Shown one piece after another: positions 34,032 through 43,329 of a stretch of 64,000 nucleotides of DNA. Both the position numbers and the translations under genes were made by a program. Source of the DNA: Mesorhizobium sp. GTDB lineage: Bacteria; Pseudomonadota; Alphaproteobacteria; Rhizobiales; Rhizobiaceae. How positions within the stretch are numbered: the first letter of the stretch is position 1; every line of letters begins with the position of its first letter. Location of the stretch: NCBI GenBank assembly GCA_004020645.1, contig SAQL01000003.1:124001-188000 (forward strand). The letters run 5' to 3'. Below the pieces are notes generated by a model. That model was not told the DNA's origin. It searched no databases and saw nothing but the letters and a program-made list of their open reading frames with translations.

Positions 34032-35473
34032 TTGGTCACCGGGGGTGCTGCCGGAAACCAATTGTCCTTCGGCGTCGTGTAGAGGGGAACAGGGTCGATC
34101 GCGACACGCGGCTTGCCGCCGCGTTTCAGCCTCGCCAGCTCTTGCTGGACCGGATCGGCGTAGAGCTCCGAAAAATCGAGATCGCGCCGCACAAAAACGA
34201 TCACCGACGTACCTTGGTCGACATAGATCGTCGGCGGGATGTTGCGCGAATCCTCGAAAGCCTCCTTGGCCAATTCGGTCATCGTGCTTGCGGAGCGTTC
34301 GATCGCGATCTGGCGGGCTTCCTCTTCCGTCCTCTCCGGATCGATCGTGATCGTTGTCACCTCGCCGGTGACAGGATCGACACGGGTAATGGTCTCTTGG
34401 CGCCGGCCGCCGCTAGGGTCGGCGAGCGCCGAAAGGTATTCCGCCGCACCGCCAACGATCGACAGCACAATTGCCGAGCCGAAGCGCTCCAGCCAATGGC
34501 GATCGACACGACCGGCCATGCCGCCCCGGCCGAGGCTGTCAGCACCAGGCGAACCGATGTTGACCGACACGCCGTCGGACCGGATCATCCGGTTCCAGAC
34601 GATAAAAACGCGCGTTTGGCCGCGAGCGATGCCGGACTTGTATTCGCCGGTCAGTCGGGATCCTTTTGGGATCAACACGCGTCGGCCATCAAGGGAATAC
34701 ACATCCTCGCGAACCACCGCACGGACCATGCCGGGCAGGTCCGTGTTGATGGCCGTTTCAAGAAAACCGCGGATCATGGTGCCCTCTGCGATCAGGGCAT
34801 CCGTGCGGTAGTTCTTCGTCGCCGTCGCCTGAGCGTTCCGACTGACCTCGGCCTGGGCGAGGAACGCCTTGTTGGGGTCCAGGTCTGCCCCAGGAACAGG
34901 AACGAGCTGCCCGTCGCCCGCAATGGCCGGCGCCGCTTCGCCGGCCGGGGCGTCCTGTTCGCCGTCGGTGACGATCTGGTTCGAACGAAGACGCTCCCAC
35001 AGCTCCTTTTCTTCCTGCTCTTTGCGCTTGCGTGCCTCCGCCGCCAACCGTGCCTCTTCCTCCCGGCGACGGGCCTCCTCTTCCGCTAGCCGGCGGGCTT
35101 CGGCTTCGCGCATTTGCTGTTCCAGCAATCGGCGCTGCTCCTCGAGATCGACGCCGGGCGCTACCGTCTGGTCGACGTCGGCCGATTGTTGCGGTGGCGG
35201 CGTCTGAGGTGGTGGAATGACAATCTGGTCTTGTGGGGGCAATGCCGTCGCCGGCGTCGCCGGCTCGCGCGGCTGAAAAGTCGAGGGCTCGAAAGCTTCG
35301 TCCTCATTCGATGTCGTGTTCCGGTCGGACGGCCCGCTCGGCCAATTTATATAAAGCAGGCCGCCGGCCAGCAGCAGCCCGATCCCGGCAATACCGAGTT
35401 TCGTGCCCAAGCCTGCATTTCGCCGGGCAACCGGGCTACCACCGTCGAGCTCTGAAAAGTCTATGTTCGACAT
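34028..35473 (-). CDS. virB10: type IV secretion core-complex protein VirB10
   Basis: This 481-aa protein links the inner and outer membranes. It has one N-terminal helix (residues about 24-43, LGIAGIGLLLAGGLLYINWP), a proline-rich periplasmic stretch (residues 70-100), a charged helical segment of Arg/Glu/Ala (110-170), and the C-terminal TrbI/VirB10 barrel starting near MIRGFLETAINTDLPGMVRA. The barrel has GSRLTGEYKSGIARGQTRVF, the usual channel-forming block, and IYVDQGTSVIVFVRRDLDF. It is longer than A. tumefaciens VirB10 (377 aa), mainly because of the repetitive linker. Confidence 0.94.
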   Translation of the reverse strand: MSNIDFSELDGGSPVARRNAGLGTKLGIAGIGLLLAGGLLYINWPSGPSDRNTTSNEDEAFEPSTFQPREPATPATALPPQDQIVIPPPQTPPPQQSADVDQTVAPGVDLEEQRRLLEQQMREAEARRLAEEEARRREEEARLAAEARKRKEQEEKELWERLRSNQIVTDGEQDAPAGEAAPAIAGDGQLVPVPGADLDPNKAFLAQAEVSRNAQATATKNYRTDALIAEGTMIRGFLETAINTDLPGMVRAVVREDVYSLDGRRVLIPKGSRLTGEYKSGIARGQTRVFIVWNRMIRSDGVSVNIGSPGADSLGRGGMAGRVDRHWLERFGSAIVLSIVGGAAEYLSALADPSGGRRQETITRVDPVTGEVTTITIDPERTEEEARQIAIERSASTMTELAKEAFEDSRNIPPTIYVDQGTSVIVFVRRDLDFSELYADPVQQELARLKRGGKPRVAIDPVPLYTTPKDNWFPAAPPVTK

Positions 35474-36282
35474 CAGCGGCTCCTGTGTTCGAACTGGCGG
35501 CGCTTGCTCTTTTTGTCGAGTTTCGACGGACCATAAATGTCTTCAATCGGGTCCGGCATGCGCTGCGATGGGGATTGACGGTTGTAGAGGCACAACGTCT
35601 TGTCGCCGGCGCGCAGGGTGAATTGCTGCGCAACCTTGTCGACGATCATGTATTCGCCTTCGGTGCGCAGGTTCACCAAGGATTCACGGCCTTTGGCCTC
35701 GACAACGAAGATCGCCGGCACGTCGCCGGTGAATTGCAAGAACATTTTCTTGCCGTCATCGAACACGACGCGCGGCTTGAGCGAGTCATCACCGCGATAG
35801 GCATAGTCGTAGTTCAGCATCGACGGATCGATGTTCTTAAGCGATGGATCGCGGGCGCTTTCTTCGGCTTGGGCGAGGAGCCGCGCGTTTACGTCCTCGT
35901 CAGGGTATTTGAAGCGAACATGAAACGACGCCCGCAGGGACGGTTCGCGGGAGCCGACCAGGAGCAGAGAATAGACCCGTTTGTTGGTGACGACGTTGAC
36001 ATTGGTCTCGGCGCTTTCGACCAGCGGCTTGACGAACAGGATGCCCGATCCCTTCTTTGGGACGATCGACCAACCGATCGTGTCGCCGGCGGAAATCGTT
36101 TCGATAACTTCCGTCGGGCTCAGCTGGATCATCGTCGAGACGCCGATCGCCGCCTGGACCGTCACGACATTGTCGTTGTTGAAGGTGACGTAGCGAATCC
36201 GGCTGTCGCGCGAGAGCGCCGGGACCGACAACGCCAAGCAAAGTGCGGCCGACAGCGCCACCGTTTTCAGCCGCCGCCTCAT
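35473..36282 (-). CDS. virB9: type IV secretion core-complex protein VirB9
   Basis: This 269-aa periplasmic protein has a signal peptide ([17 protein letters not shown]) and mature [18 protein letters not shown]. The CagX domain includes [12 protein letters not shown] and ends with a C-terminal beta region ([40 protein letters not shown]). It forms the outer-membrane core ring with VirB10 and VirB7. It overlaps both neighbours by 1-4 bp. Confidence 0.94.
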   Translation of the reverse strand: MRRRLKTVALSAALCLALSVPALSRDSRIRYVTFNNDNVVTVQAAIGVSTMIQLSPTEVIETISAGDTIGWSIVPKKGSGILFVKPLVESAETNVNVVTNKRVYSLLLVGSREPSLRASFHVRFKYPDEDVNARLLAQAEESARDPSLKNIDPSMLNYDYAYRGDDSLKPRVVFDDGKKMFLQFTGDVPAIFVVEAKGRESLVNLRTEGEYMIVDKVAQQFTLRAGDKTLCLYNRQSPSQRMPDPIEDIYGPSKLDKKSKRRQFEHRSR

Positions 36283-36995
36283 TGTACCGTCCTGTCGGCC
36301 GGCGCGGCGTCTGGCAGCGATTCCTGGTCGCGCCGGTATTCCGTAACCTGGAAGCCTAATGGATTATCGAACCGATACTCGTTTTTGAGCGGCGTGCTGG
36401 TGTAGCGGAATTTGATAACCGCCACCCAGTGCTCACGCCGCGTTGTGTTTTGCCGCTTTTCCTCGGTCGAAAGGCGGACCGTGGCCGTCGTCCGATTCAG
36501 GAACGAAACCGATTTCACCGTTACGGCGATGGTCGTGTCCATCCCGTAACGCTTATCTCTGGAATTCGGATTTGAGGGCGTAAATTCCCGCACAAGATCG
36601 TCGGCAGCTGCTCCGGTCGAATAAAGCTGGGCCAGATCGAAATTCGATTTGATCATGCGCGGGTCATAGGTTTCGCGCGCCCTGATGTAGCGCACGATGT
36701 TCGCCGCCGTGACCGCTTCATCCTGGGACAGGTCACCCGGTTTCAGGGCTCGTGCAATTTCCAGGTAGCCGGTCGTCTTGTCGACGGCGACCATATAGGG
36801 TTCGTACTGCTTGAGCGGAAAAAGCAGGACGAGCGCCACCAATGAGAGAAGCGCTATGACGCCGAAGACCCCGGTCAGCAGCCACGCGAATGTTCGCGAC
36901 CGCCGTAAACGGCGATGGGTGTCGTCTTCCCACGATTTGCCTTGCTGGTAGTAGCGCTGGTCGACCAAGCCAGTTTCAGTCGGTGCGTTTGACAC
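36279..36995 (-). CDS. virB8: type IV secretion inner-membrane protein VirB8
   Basis: This 238-aa bitopic protein has a short cytoplasmic N-terminus, one helix (residues about 37-60, [20 protein letters not shown]) and the NTF2-like periplasmic VirB8 domain with [30 protein letters not shown] and [14 protein letters not shown]. It starts with GTG 36995. It nucleates the inner-membrane complex and contacts VirB10. Confidence 0.93.
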   Translation of the reverse strand: MSNAPTETGLVDQRYYQQGKSWEDDTHRRLRRSRTFAWLLTGVFGVIALLSLVALVLLFPLKQYEPYMVAVDKTTGYLEIARALKPGDLSQDEAVTAANIVRYIRARETYDPRMIKSNFDLAQLYSTGAAADDLVREFTPSNPNSRDKRYGMDTTIAVTVKSVSFLNRTTATVRLSTEEKRQNTTRREHWVAVIKFRYTSTPLKNEYRFDNPLGFQVTEYRRDQESLPDAAPADRTVQ

Positions 36996-37013
36996 TTTAA
37001 TTTAGCCTTGCTT

Positions 37014-38129
37014 TCAAGCTCGCTTCTCGCCGTCATCAGATCGCAAGCGATTGATGACGAATTCGGCGCTTTCTGCCGTCTCCCGTGGACCCAATAGCGA
37101 GGACGCGTTTTTGGCCGTCTCGCGTTGAATGCTTGCCTTCCCCACATCAGCCGCAAGTCGGGGGCGTCCGTCGGCTGATCTCCTAAGAAGCGAACTGCCA
37201 GCCCGCGTCGTGGTCCGCGTAACCGCGTTGTCCACTGTTCCCCTTGCCGCGCGCCGAATGCCGTGAATGGCTCCGGCGGTGCCTATCGGTCCGCTCCCGG
37301 TCAAAATGCCGGCGATGATGGGTATTTGTAACAGAACATAGAACCCGACCAACGTGACCAGCAGGAGTGGCATCACGTGAGAAAGCTTGCCGGTTATGTC
37401 GGTCCCGGCGCCGCCCTCCATCGCGGAAACCGAGAGCTGAACCATGTAGTAGTAGAAACCCAGGAAGCCGTAGATCAGCAACTGCTGCACCACCAAATTC
37501 GCAGTGACGGAGAAAAAGCCTTCGGTGAATTTGAAGGAATAATTGAAGAGGGCCATGATGATCCACACCGGCCCAAGAGCCAGGATGATGAAAAGAAGGA
37601 CTTTTGCAGCGATAATCGCCGCTACGGCGACGCCGATGAATAGCAGCGTAAAAATGATGATGATGATCGCCAGAAGGGCGCCGAAGAAGTCGGTCAACAC
37701 TGACGTGTAGAGTTCGGGCACCACCCGCAATGTCGCTTCGTAGAGGGCGTCGAACATTGCCGGCACAGCATCGACCGACGAGACCTGAGTGCCGGTCGTC
37801 GACGAAATCGTTTGGACGATGCGGTTGGCCAGAACTTCCGGGATCGACTGGACGAGCGTATAGATCGTCTCGGAGAAAGGAGCCCAGTTCGTGACGATCC
37901 AGTAGATGAACATCGCGCGGCCGAGACGCCATGCGGCCTCCAGCGGCGAGGCCGTCGAGCGGCCGAAAATCTGCATGTAACCCCAAATGACCACATAGAG
38001 GACCAGCATCGCGAAGAACAGGTTTTCGCTATAAAGGCCGATGCGCTTGTAAAGGACCTCAACAAAGCGAGCCCCGGCCTGATCGACACCGCTCAGAAGG
38101 TCGCTGATGATGGTCGAAACGGGGTTCAT
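37014..38129 (-). CDS. virB6: type IV secretion inner-membrane protein VirB6
   Basis: This 371-aa polytopic protein has a TrbL/VirB6 domain of about 300 residues with six or more helices (FAMLVLYVVIWGYMQIFG, IIIIIFTLLFIGVAVAAIIA, LLVTLVGFYVLLQIPIIAGI). A soluble basic tail of about 70 residues follows. The central loop (residues 110-150) is periplasmic. It begins 3 bp after the small lipoprotein gene. It forms part of the inner-membrane stalk base. Confidence 0.92.
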   Translation of the reverse strand: MNPVSTIISDLLSGVDQAGARFVEVLYKRIGLYSENLFFAMLVLYVVIWGYMQIFGRSTASPLEAAWRLGRAMFIYWIVTNWAPFSETIYTLVQSIPEVLANRIVQTISSTTGTQVSSVDAVPAMFDALYEATLRVVPELYTSVLTDFFGALLAIIIIIFTLLFIGVAVAAIIAAKVLLFIILALGPVWIIMALFNYSFKFTEGFFSVTANLVVQQLLIYGFLGFYYYMVQLSVSAMEGGAGTDITGKLSHVMPLLLVTLVGFYVLLQIPIIAGILTGSGPIGTAGAIHGIRRAARGTVDNAVTRTTTRAGSSLLRRSADGRPRLAADVGKASIQRETAKNASSLLGPRETAESAEFVINRLRSDDGEKRA

Positions 38130-38132
38130 GCC

Positions 38133-38306
38133 TTATTCCGACGCAACCTTGTCGAATGCCGAGTTTGCCGGCTTCAACTCGCCGCACGCGTCATTGGCCG
38201 CGTACGAGGAAATCGGGCCGCAAGGCGCCTTGAGCTCACGGCCCGGTCTCGCGCAGGCAGTTGCCAGCGCGACGATCATCAGCGCCAAAAACACCCGAGA
38301 ATTCAT
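38133..38306 (-). CDS. virB7: small lipoprotein, VirB7-like
   Basis: This 57-aa protein starts MNSRVFLALMIVALATACAR. The last cysteine of that stretch follows a short hydrophobic helix and is a plausible lipobox, giving a mature lipoprotein of about 40 residues with two further cysteines. The start ATG 38306 has GGAG about 10 bp upstream. Position between virB5 and virB6 and size fit VirB7, which stabilises VirB9 by lipid anchoring. An entry-exclusion lipoprotein is the alternative, since such genes also sit between virB5 and virB6. Confidence 0.65.
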   Translation of the reverse strand: MNSRVFLALMIVALATACARPGRELKAPCGPISSYAANDACGELKPANSAFDKVASE

Positions 38307-38391
38307 GAGCTTTTCTCCGCCGTCAGAGTCACGATCGCCGGCACCGTGCCCCGGATCGATGCCGGCGATCTCCGCCCCCGTAGCAAACGAT

Positions 38392-39129
38392 TTACTGTGA
38401 ACCGCCGGCATCCTTGAACGGGTTAACGTCTTTGAATTGCAGCAGCTTTTGTACCTGAGATTGTTGCGTCAGCCGGAACTTCAGGTCTTCGTTCAGGGCC
38501 GATACCGCGCCGTTCTGGACGCCGATCAGCTCGTTGATCGAGCGCGCGGTTTCCAGCTGCATGCGCGTGTTTTCGTCCACCGAACCCTTGACGTTCTCCG
38601 CCTGACCGATTTGGCCGGTCGCCGACTGCAATGACTGTTCCCGGGTCGTCACGCCTTGCGAAGCTTGCTGCGTCAGTGCGGCCAGCAGCGCCGAGGCGTT
38701 GACGCTGCCGCTGTAAAGGCTGTTCACGGCGCCCGGGTCCTCACCCTGGATGACGGCCTTCAGCTGTTTGACCAACTGCAGGCCGTTGATCACGGCGCCG
38801 GCGACCTGTTGCGCCTGACCACCAAGCCCGCCAAAGGAGAGTGTCCCGCCGTTGAGAACCGATCCGAATGATGGTGCGGAGGCGATCGACATTCCTCCGC
38901 CGAGCCCCTGTTGACCGATGCCAAGTGATCCGTTTCGTGTCCCGGAAAGTGCCTGCAGGATCTCTTGCGACTTCTCAAGGATGTCCTCGTTGCTCTTCAT
39001 GATTGAGCTGGTGTTTTCGGCGTTTTCTCGCGCGACATCCAGATTGGCGCCGTCGATAACCGCGATTTGCGCGTTGCCGAGCGCAGTCGACGCGAGCAGG
39101 AATAGCGATGCTGCAACAGTCCGTTTCAT
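38392..39129 (-). CDS. virB5: type IV secretion minor pilin VirB5
   Basis: This 245-aa secreted protein has a signal peptide (TVAASLFLLASTALGNAQ) followed by a long helical coiled region and a glycine-rich insert (residues 72-108), ending in LLQFKDVNPFKDAGGSQ. The VirB5/TraC fold is mostly helical; the N-terminal IAVIDGANLDVARENAENT and late VQKLLQFKDVNPF match family members. It caps the T-pilus tip. It lies between a lytic transglycosylase gene and the lipoprotein gene. Confidence 0.88.
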   Translation of the reverse strand: MKRTVAASLFLLASTALGNAQIAVIDGANLDVARENAENTSSIMKSNEDILEKSQEILQALSGTRNGSLGIGQQGLGGGMSIASAPSFGSVLNGGTLSFGGLGGQAQQVAGAVINGLQLVKQLKAVIQGEDPGAVNSLYSGSVNASALLAALTQQASQGVTTREQSLQSATGQIGQAENVKGSVDENTRMQLETARSINELIGVQNGAVSALNEDLKFRLTQQSQVQKLLQFKDVNPFKDAGGSQ

Positions 39130-39147
39130 AACGGGGCTCCTTTCACT

Positions 39148-40323
39148 CTATTGCGCGTTGCGTTGCATGATTTCCAAAGCACCCGCCGCCGCGTTGGCAT
39201 TGGGAACCAGTGTGCTGTCTTCCGCGCCGCCCGATCCTGTGACTCGTTTGGCGCAGCCGGGCCACAAATGCTCCGGCACCTCCAGCCTTCCCAGGATGAC
39301 GGGGTCGCATGAGAACGGGTTTTCCGTGCCCTCACTGGTACCGAATTTTGACACCTGAGAGAGCTTGGTGTTGCGCAGCAGAAGACGGCCATTCAGCAGC
39401 TCGTTCACCGCTGCGGAACCCTGGATTAGCTGGTTGAGCAGGTCAGCATTCAAACTGCGCGCAGTGGAGTTTTCGTCCCAGGCATCCATGTATTCTTCCT
39501 TCTTCCCGACACCCGCCGCCAACGTGTCGATGAGGCTGGAATACTGCGATCGCTGCGCATCGCTTGCTTCGAGCCCCGCAGCCGTCTTGTTGATGGCAGT
39601 GACACCGCCAGTCTGTGCGGCACCGGCAGCGGCGGTGCCGCTAACCTCGATGCTGAAGGGCGGCGGGGCGGCAGCCGGCGCTTTACCGGACCCCGCATAC
39701 TCATTGAAGTATCCATGCCAGCGCCCGACGCCGGCCGACCAATTGGCCTGTTCGGCCGCCGTCGAACCGTTGTAATAGGAGGCGAGGCATGCGTAGTTCG
39801 TGCCGCCGCATTTCTTGACCGCCTGGCTCAGCAGCTTCACCCCGCCCTCGACATTCTGTTCGTTGATATCGCGATCGAATCCGAGGCCGCGTCCCGTCCT
39901 CTTGGTGAGCTGCATCGCGCCTTTCACGCCGGTATGGCTGCCGGCGCAGGTGTCGAAGCGCGCTTCCTGATAGGACACGGACAGCGCCAATCCTTCCGAA
40001 ATGCCATACTTCTTTGCGTAGTGCCGGATGAGCGACACATTGGCCGCATCGCGGGCGAGCGCCTGTTGTGGCGAGCGCCGAAACATTTCGTTCCGGTACT
40101 TGTTCGAGTAGGTGCAGACGACGGCCTTGCGCTGTCCGGTTTCAGACTTCTTGTCCGCATTGGAACTGTCGTTCTGGAACTCATCCTTTTTCCGCTCGAC
40201 GAGGTTGGGATCGTCTTCAACAGCGATTTGTGCCAGACCAATGCCCGGGGCGATGAGCATCGGCGCCGTCACGACCGTTGCGAACAATGTGGCCGACCGG
40301 CCGGCTTTAGGCTGCCTGCTCAT
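39148..40323 (-). CDS. secreted lytic transglycosylase with long C-terminal extension, inside the T4SS operon
   Basis: This 391-aa protein has a signal sequence (residues 8-31) and an SLT domain at about 95-210: catalytic Glu E120 in SYQEARFDTCAGSHTGVKG, then AMQLTKRTGRG and ACLASYYNGS. A C-terminal region of about 170 residues follows, rich in Ala, Asn and Ser, with no recognised domain. It overlaps the virB4 end by 17 bp. The operon already has a standard VirB1, so this is a second peptidoglycan hydrolase between virB4 and virB5. The extra region may tether it to the channel or act as a released effector like VirB1*. Extra cysteines (70, 124 and others) suggest disulphides. Confidence 0.82.
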   Translation of the reverse strand: MSRQPKAGRSATLFATVVTAPMLIAPGIGLAQIAVEDDPNLVERKKDEFQNDSSNADKKSETGQRKAVVCTYSNKYRNEMFRRSPQQALARDAANVSLIRHYAKKYGISEGLALSVSYQEARFDTCAGSHTGVKGAMQLTKRTGRGLGFDRDINEQNVEGGVKLLSQAVKKCGGTNYACLASYYNGSTAAEQANWSAGVGRWHGYFNEYAGSGKAPAAAPPPFSIEVSGTAAAGAAQTGGVTAINKTAAGLEASDAQRSQYSSLIDTLAAGVGKKEEYMDAWDENSTARSLNADLLNQLIQGSAAVNELLNGRLLLRNTKLSQVSKFGTSEGTENPFSCDPVILGRLEVPEHLWPGCAKRVTGSGGAEDSTLVPNANAAAGALEIMQRNAQ

Positions 40324-42718
40324 CCGCTTCCGTCTCCCATCCACAAAAATAGGGGAGCCACGCCGTCGGCTCTTCGCCATAGCGCTTGCGTAGCTCCTCA
40401 CACTCACGAACGGTTTTTTCGTTGCCCGACAGGACCCTCACCAGGTCTGGCATCGTCGAAAGGTCGAGTTTGGCGACGATCGAATCCGACGCATGCTTCA
40501 CAAGAAACGCGCGGCTTTCCTTTGCCGTCTCCCTGACAAACCGAAACTCCTTGGACGTTAAGGTGAACCGTCTGCGGTAGGATTCCTGATCGGCCTTCGG
40601 GTTTGGAAAGAAAATGTTGGTGGAGGTTTGCTCAATCAGCGTGTTCGAGATTGCCGACCTTGCTACATCGTCCGCGGATTGGGTGCCGAAGCCGACCACG
40701 CCGTTGCGCTTGCGGATCGTCTTCAACAGGTCCTTGATGAACTCGACGAAAACGTCGTCATCCAGGAGCTTCCAGCCTTCATCGAGGAATACCAGGAACG
40801 GATCGCCGTTTATCTCCTGGTCGATGCGGAAGAACATATAGAGCAGTGCCGCCGTGCGGATTTTCGGCTCGTTCAGGATTTTGGTCATGTCGAAGCCGAT
40901 CACCGCCGACGAGAAGTCGAGTTGGTCGGTCGCATTGTTGAAGAGCCAGCCTCTGCTCTTCGTGTCGAGCCACGGCTCGAGCCGTTGTGTCAGGTCGTTC
41001 ATCCCCGGTTGCAAACGACCGCGCAGGACCTCCGGCAGCATCGAAAAGACGCGCCGCTCTTTTGGAATCCTGAAAATCTGGTCGACCGCATCGCCGATCA
41101 CCCGGATCTCGGCGGGCTCCAATGTACCGTTGTCAGGCTTCAGCAGATACTGGAGCAGCGTGTCGACGAATGACCGGTTTTCCGGCGTGTCATCCAGCTG
41201 CAGGGGCGCGAACCCGGTTTGAACACCGGGCTGCAGAACTTCATAGCGGCCGCCGAGCGCTCGTACGAAGATTTCCGCGCCGCGATCCTTGTCAAAGTAA
41301 ACGCAGCGCGGCCGAGGCTCCACCCTCATGCTTTGAGCCAGCAGGAAGGACATCGCCACGGTCTTGCCCCAGCCGGTCGGGCCAAAAACCGTGAAATTTC
41401 CCACGTCGTCGACATGGAAATTGAAATAGTAGGCCGTTTGGCTTGTCGTCTCGAGCAGGGCGATTGGACGTTTCCAATGCAGCCGGTCCTTCTGGCCGGA
41501 CGGGAAATTGTGCCCCGAAAACAGTCCCGCGAAATTCATCGACGAAATCATTGCCTTGCGCGCGATGTAGCTGAAATTCCCGGGCAGTTGCGCCCAAAAA
41601 GCAGGCTCCATGTTCAGGCGCTCTCGTACCGGAATGATCGCCAGACGCGACATTTCTGACTGCACGTCGGAAATTGCCTTGTTGAGCTCCGGAACTGACC
41701 GAGCGACCACGCAAACAGTCAGATGATGGTCGCCGAACACGACTTCGCCTTGCGCCAGCTTGTCCATGCCGTCGTGAACGGATTGCTCGACTGAGGTGCC
41801 TCCTTCGTCAGACCCGACAACCTGTCGACCGATCTTGCGGATTTGGCCCATTGCGGCAACGCGGTCCTCCAGGGCGAAGGACTGTGTAATGATGATCTCA
41901 TGAGGCAGGCGAAGAAGCCCGTCGAGGCCGCCCGGCGTTGTGTACGGGGGATACTCCTTCATGGAGATCATCGCGGCCAATTTCGAACTGGAGGGCTCTG
42001 CCCCCTTGATTTCGATCGCCTCGCGCCCGAACAGCAGTTGCCGCGTTGGAATTGCCTCAGCCAAGCTCATTCGGGGGAGCGGGACTTCCACCTCATCGGC
42101 GCCCGCCAAGATCTTCGCCAGAAATTCCCCAGGTTCCGAAAATACGCTGCCGTTGCGCTCGACCACGCCGAGTTTGCGCGCCCCATAGGCGCCGAAATCC
42201 TGCACGATGCTGTCGGTCACATCGTGCAGTTCCTTGAGTGCTTCGGCGCGGGTTTCCTCGCCGGCCGATTGCAAACGAAACTGATCAAAAATCTTGTCCA
42301 CCCAGCCGATCTTCCCGGCCATCGGCCGGCGTATGACCGTCATATAAACTTCGTTGATGAACAGATTTTTGGAGGACAGCGCCTCCATGTAACGCGCGTC
42401 CAGCTCCGCGACAAACGGGTTGTCGAAGCTGCCTTCGATCTCCGGCGTGATGTGACGACGGATGATCGTCGCATAGACGGCAAAGCGCGACGACGAGAGA
42501 TTGCGGAATGTGGTGTTGCGGTTCAGGACACGGGCGTTGAGCTCTGACTGGTCCATCGTCTGGAACGGCAGACCGCCCATGCGGATGGTGCAGGCCAGAA
42601 AGCCCGCCTTGGTAACCAATACATTATCATCTACATGACGCAAAAAAGGGACGTGCTCACTTACGCCCTGCTCTTTTTTGCGCTGCTTGCCGTATTTCAG
42701 ATCAGCGTTGATGCTCAC
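40307..42718 (-). CDS. virB4: type IV secretion ATPase VirB4
   Basis: This 803-aa protein is the largest T4SS ATPase. The N-terminal CagE domain is followed by Walker A VFGPTGWGKTVAMSFLLAQ (residues about 445-463), Walker B FLVFLDEGWKLLDDD and the Gln motif VGFGTQSADDVA. Start GTG 42718 overlaps the virB3 stop (GTGA) with AGGAG about 10 bp upstream; in-frame sequence further upstream is virB3 in another frame. It energises pilus assembly and interacts with VirB3 and VirB8. Confidence 0.95.
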   Translation of the reverse strand: MSINADLKYGKQRKKEQGVSEHVPFLRHVDDNVLVTKAGFLACTIRMGGLPFQTMDQSELNARVLNRNTTFRNLSSSRFAVYATIIRRHITPEIEGSFDNPFVAELDARYMEALSSKNLFINEVYMTVIRRPMAGKIGWVDKIFDQFRLQSAGEETRAEALKELHDVTDSIVQDFGAYGARKLGVVERNGSVFSEPGEFLAKILAGADEVEVPLPRMSLAEAIPTRQLLFGREAIEIKGAEPSSSKLAAMISMKEYPPYTTPGGLDGLLRLPHEIIITQSFALEDRVAAMGQIRKIGRQVVGSDEGGTSVEQSVHDGMDKLAQGEVVFGDHHLTVCVVARSVPELNKAISDVQSEMSRLAIIPVRERLNMEPAFWAQLPGNFSYIARKAMISSMNFAGLFSGHNFPSGQKDRLHWKRPIALLETTSQTAYYFNFHVDDVGNFTVFGPTGWGKTVAMSFLLAQSMRVEPRPRCVYFDKDRGAEIFVRALGGRYEVLQPGVQTGFAPLQLDDTPENRSFVDTLLQYLLKPDNGTLEPAEIRVIGDAVDQIFRIPKERRVFSMLPEVLRGRLQPGMNDLTQRLEPWLDTKSRGWLFNNATDQLDFSSAVIGFDMTKILNEPKIRTAALLYMFFRIDQEINGDPFLVFLDEGWKLLDDDVFVEFIKDLLKTIRKRNGVVGFGTQSADDVARSAISNTLIEQTSTNIFFPNPKADQESYRRRFTLTSKEFRFVRETAKESRAFLVKHASDSIVAKLDLSTMPDLVRVLSGNEKTVRECEELRKRYGEEPTAWLPYFCGWETEADEQAA

Positions 42719-43017
42719 GGAGAATAACTCCTGGCTCCCCAAAACGAGGTGTTTCCCATCGCCCGCTTGGTCAGAAAAAGACGCTCGAAAATATGAAAAA
42801 TGTGAATGTCGCGTTGACACAGATAGGCCGATACCGCGTGGCCGATCACGGCCACGAGGGGCGGAAGCAGAATGTTGCTGGTGGCGATGAAAAACACGAC
42901 GCCGATCAAACCGTTCAGCCAAAAAATCTCGTAACGCACCCCCAACACCATCAAGGGGCGCGTTAAGGCGAGGCTCACAGGCTCGGCGGTCGGCAGGTCG
43001 TCTTCGTTGTCGTTCAT
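42715..43017 (-). CDS. virB3: type IV secretion protein VirB3
   Basis: This 100-aa inner-membrane protein shows PVSLALTRPLMVLGVRYEIF followed by two short hydrophobic segments (residues 34-62) and a cytoplasmic tail DIHIFHIFERLFLTK. It is the normal VirB3 size and place between virB2 and virB4, and works with VirB4 in pilus assembly. Confidence 0.92.
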   Translation of the reverse strand: MNDNEDDLPTAEPVSLALTRPLMVLGVRYEIFWLNGLIGVVFFIATSNILLPPLVAVIGHAVSAYLCQRDIHIFHIFERLFLTKRAMGNTSFWGARSYSP

Positions 43018-43020
43018 GTC

Positions 43021-43329
43021 TTAGCTCGAGGCGGTCTCACGGATTGCGTCGACCAGCGTTGAGGCGCCAAACACGAAAGCGATGCCGACGACGATCGAGA
43101 ACGCCAGCGGCCAGGCCAGGCGGCCTGTCATTGCCATAAACCCGAGGAAACAGACCGCGATGATCGCAATAGAGCGCGCGATGTTGCCCTGCAGGACGCC
43201 GACCAGCCAATCGAAGACACCTTCGATTGGCGCGGCGTCCTGGGCGTAGGCCGCGACCGGCTGCAAAAGCGTGCCGATTGCGACGGCAGCGGCGAACTGC
43301 AGCGTCAACTTACTCCACTTCAATAACAT
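43021..43329 (-). CDS. virB2: type IV secretion major pilin VirB2
   Basis: This 102-aa prepilin has a long signal peptide (LQFAAAVAIGTLLQPVAAYA) probably cut after AYA. The mature part has two helices separated by a short polar loop (GNIARSIAIIAVCFLGFMAM, then RLAWPLAFSIVVGIAFVFGA). The ATG at 43329 has GAAGG upstream and lies inside the end of virB1. Mature pilin would be about 74 aa, as in other VirB2 proteins. Confidence 0.92.
   Translation of the reverse strand: MLLKWSKLTLQFAAAVAIGTLLQPVAAYAQDAAPIEGVFDWLVGVLQGNIARSIAIIAVCFLGFMAMTGRLAWPLAFSIVVGIAFVFGASTLVDAIRETASS

Noticed and set aside
36993-37008. ACACTTTAATTTAGCC between virB6 and virB8 as a further copy of the GTTAAAGTA motif
   Set aside because: Only the TTAAAGT core matches and the outer AAC is missing; it lies inside the operon.
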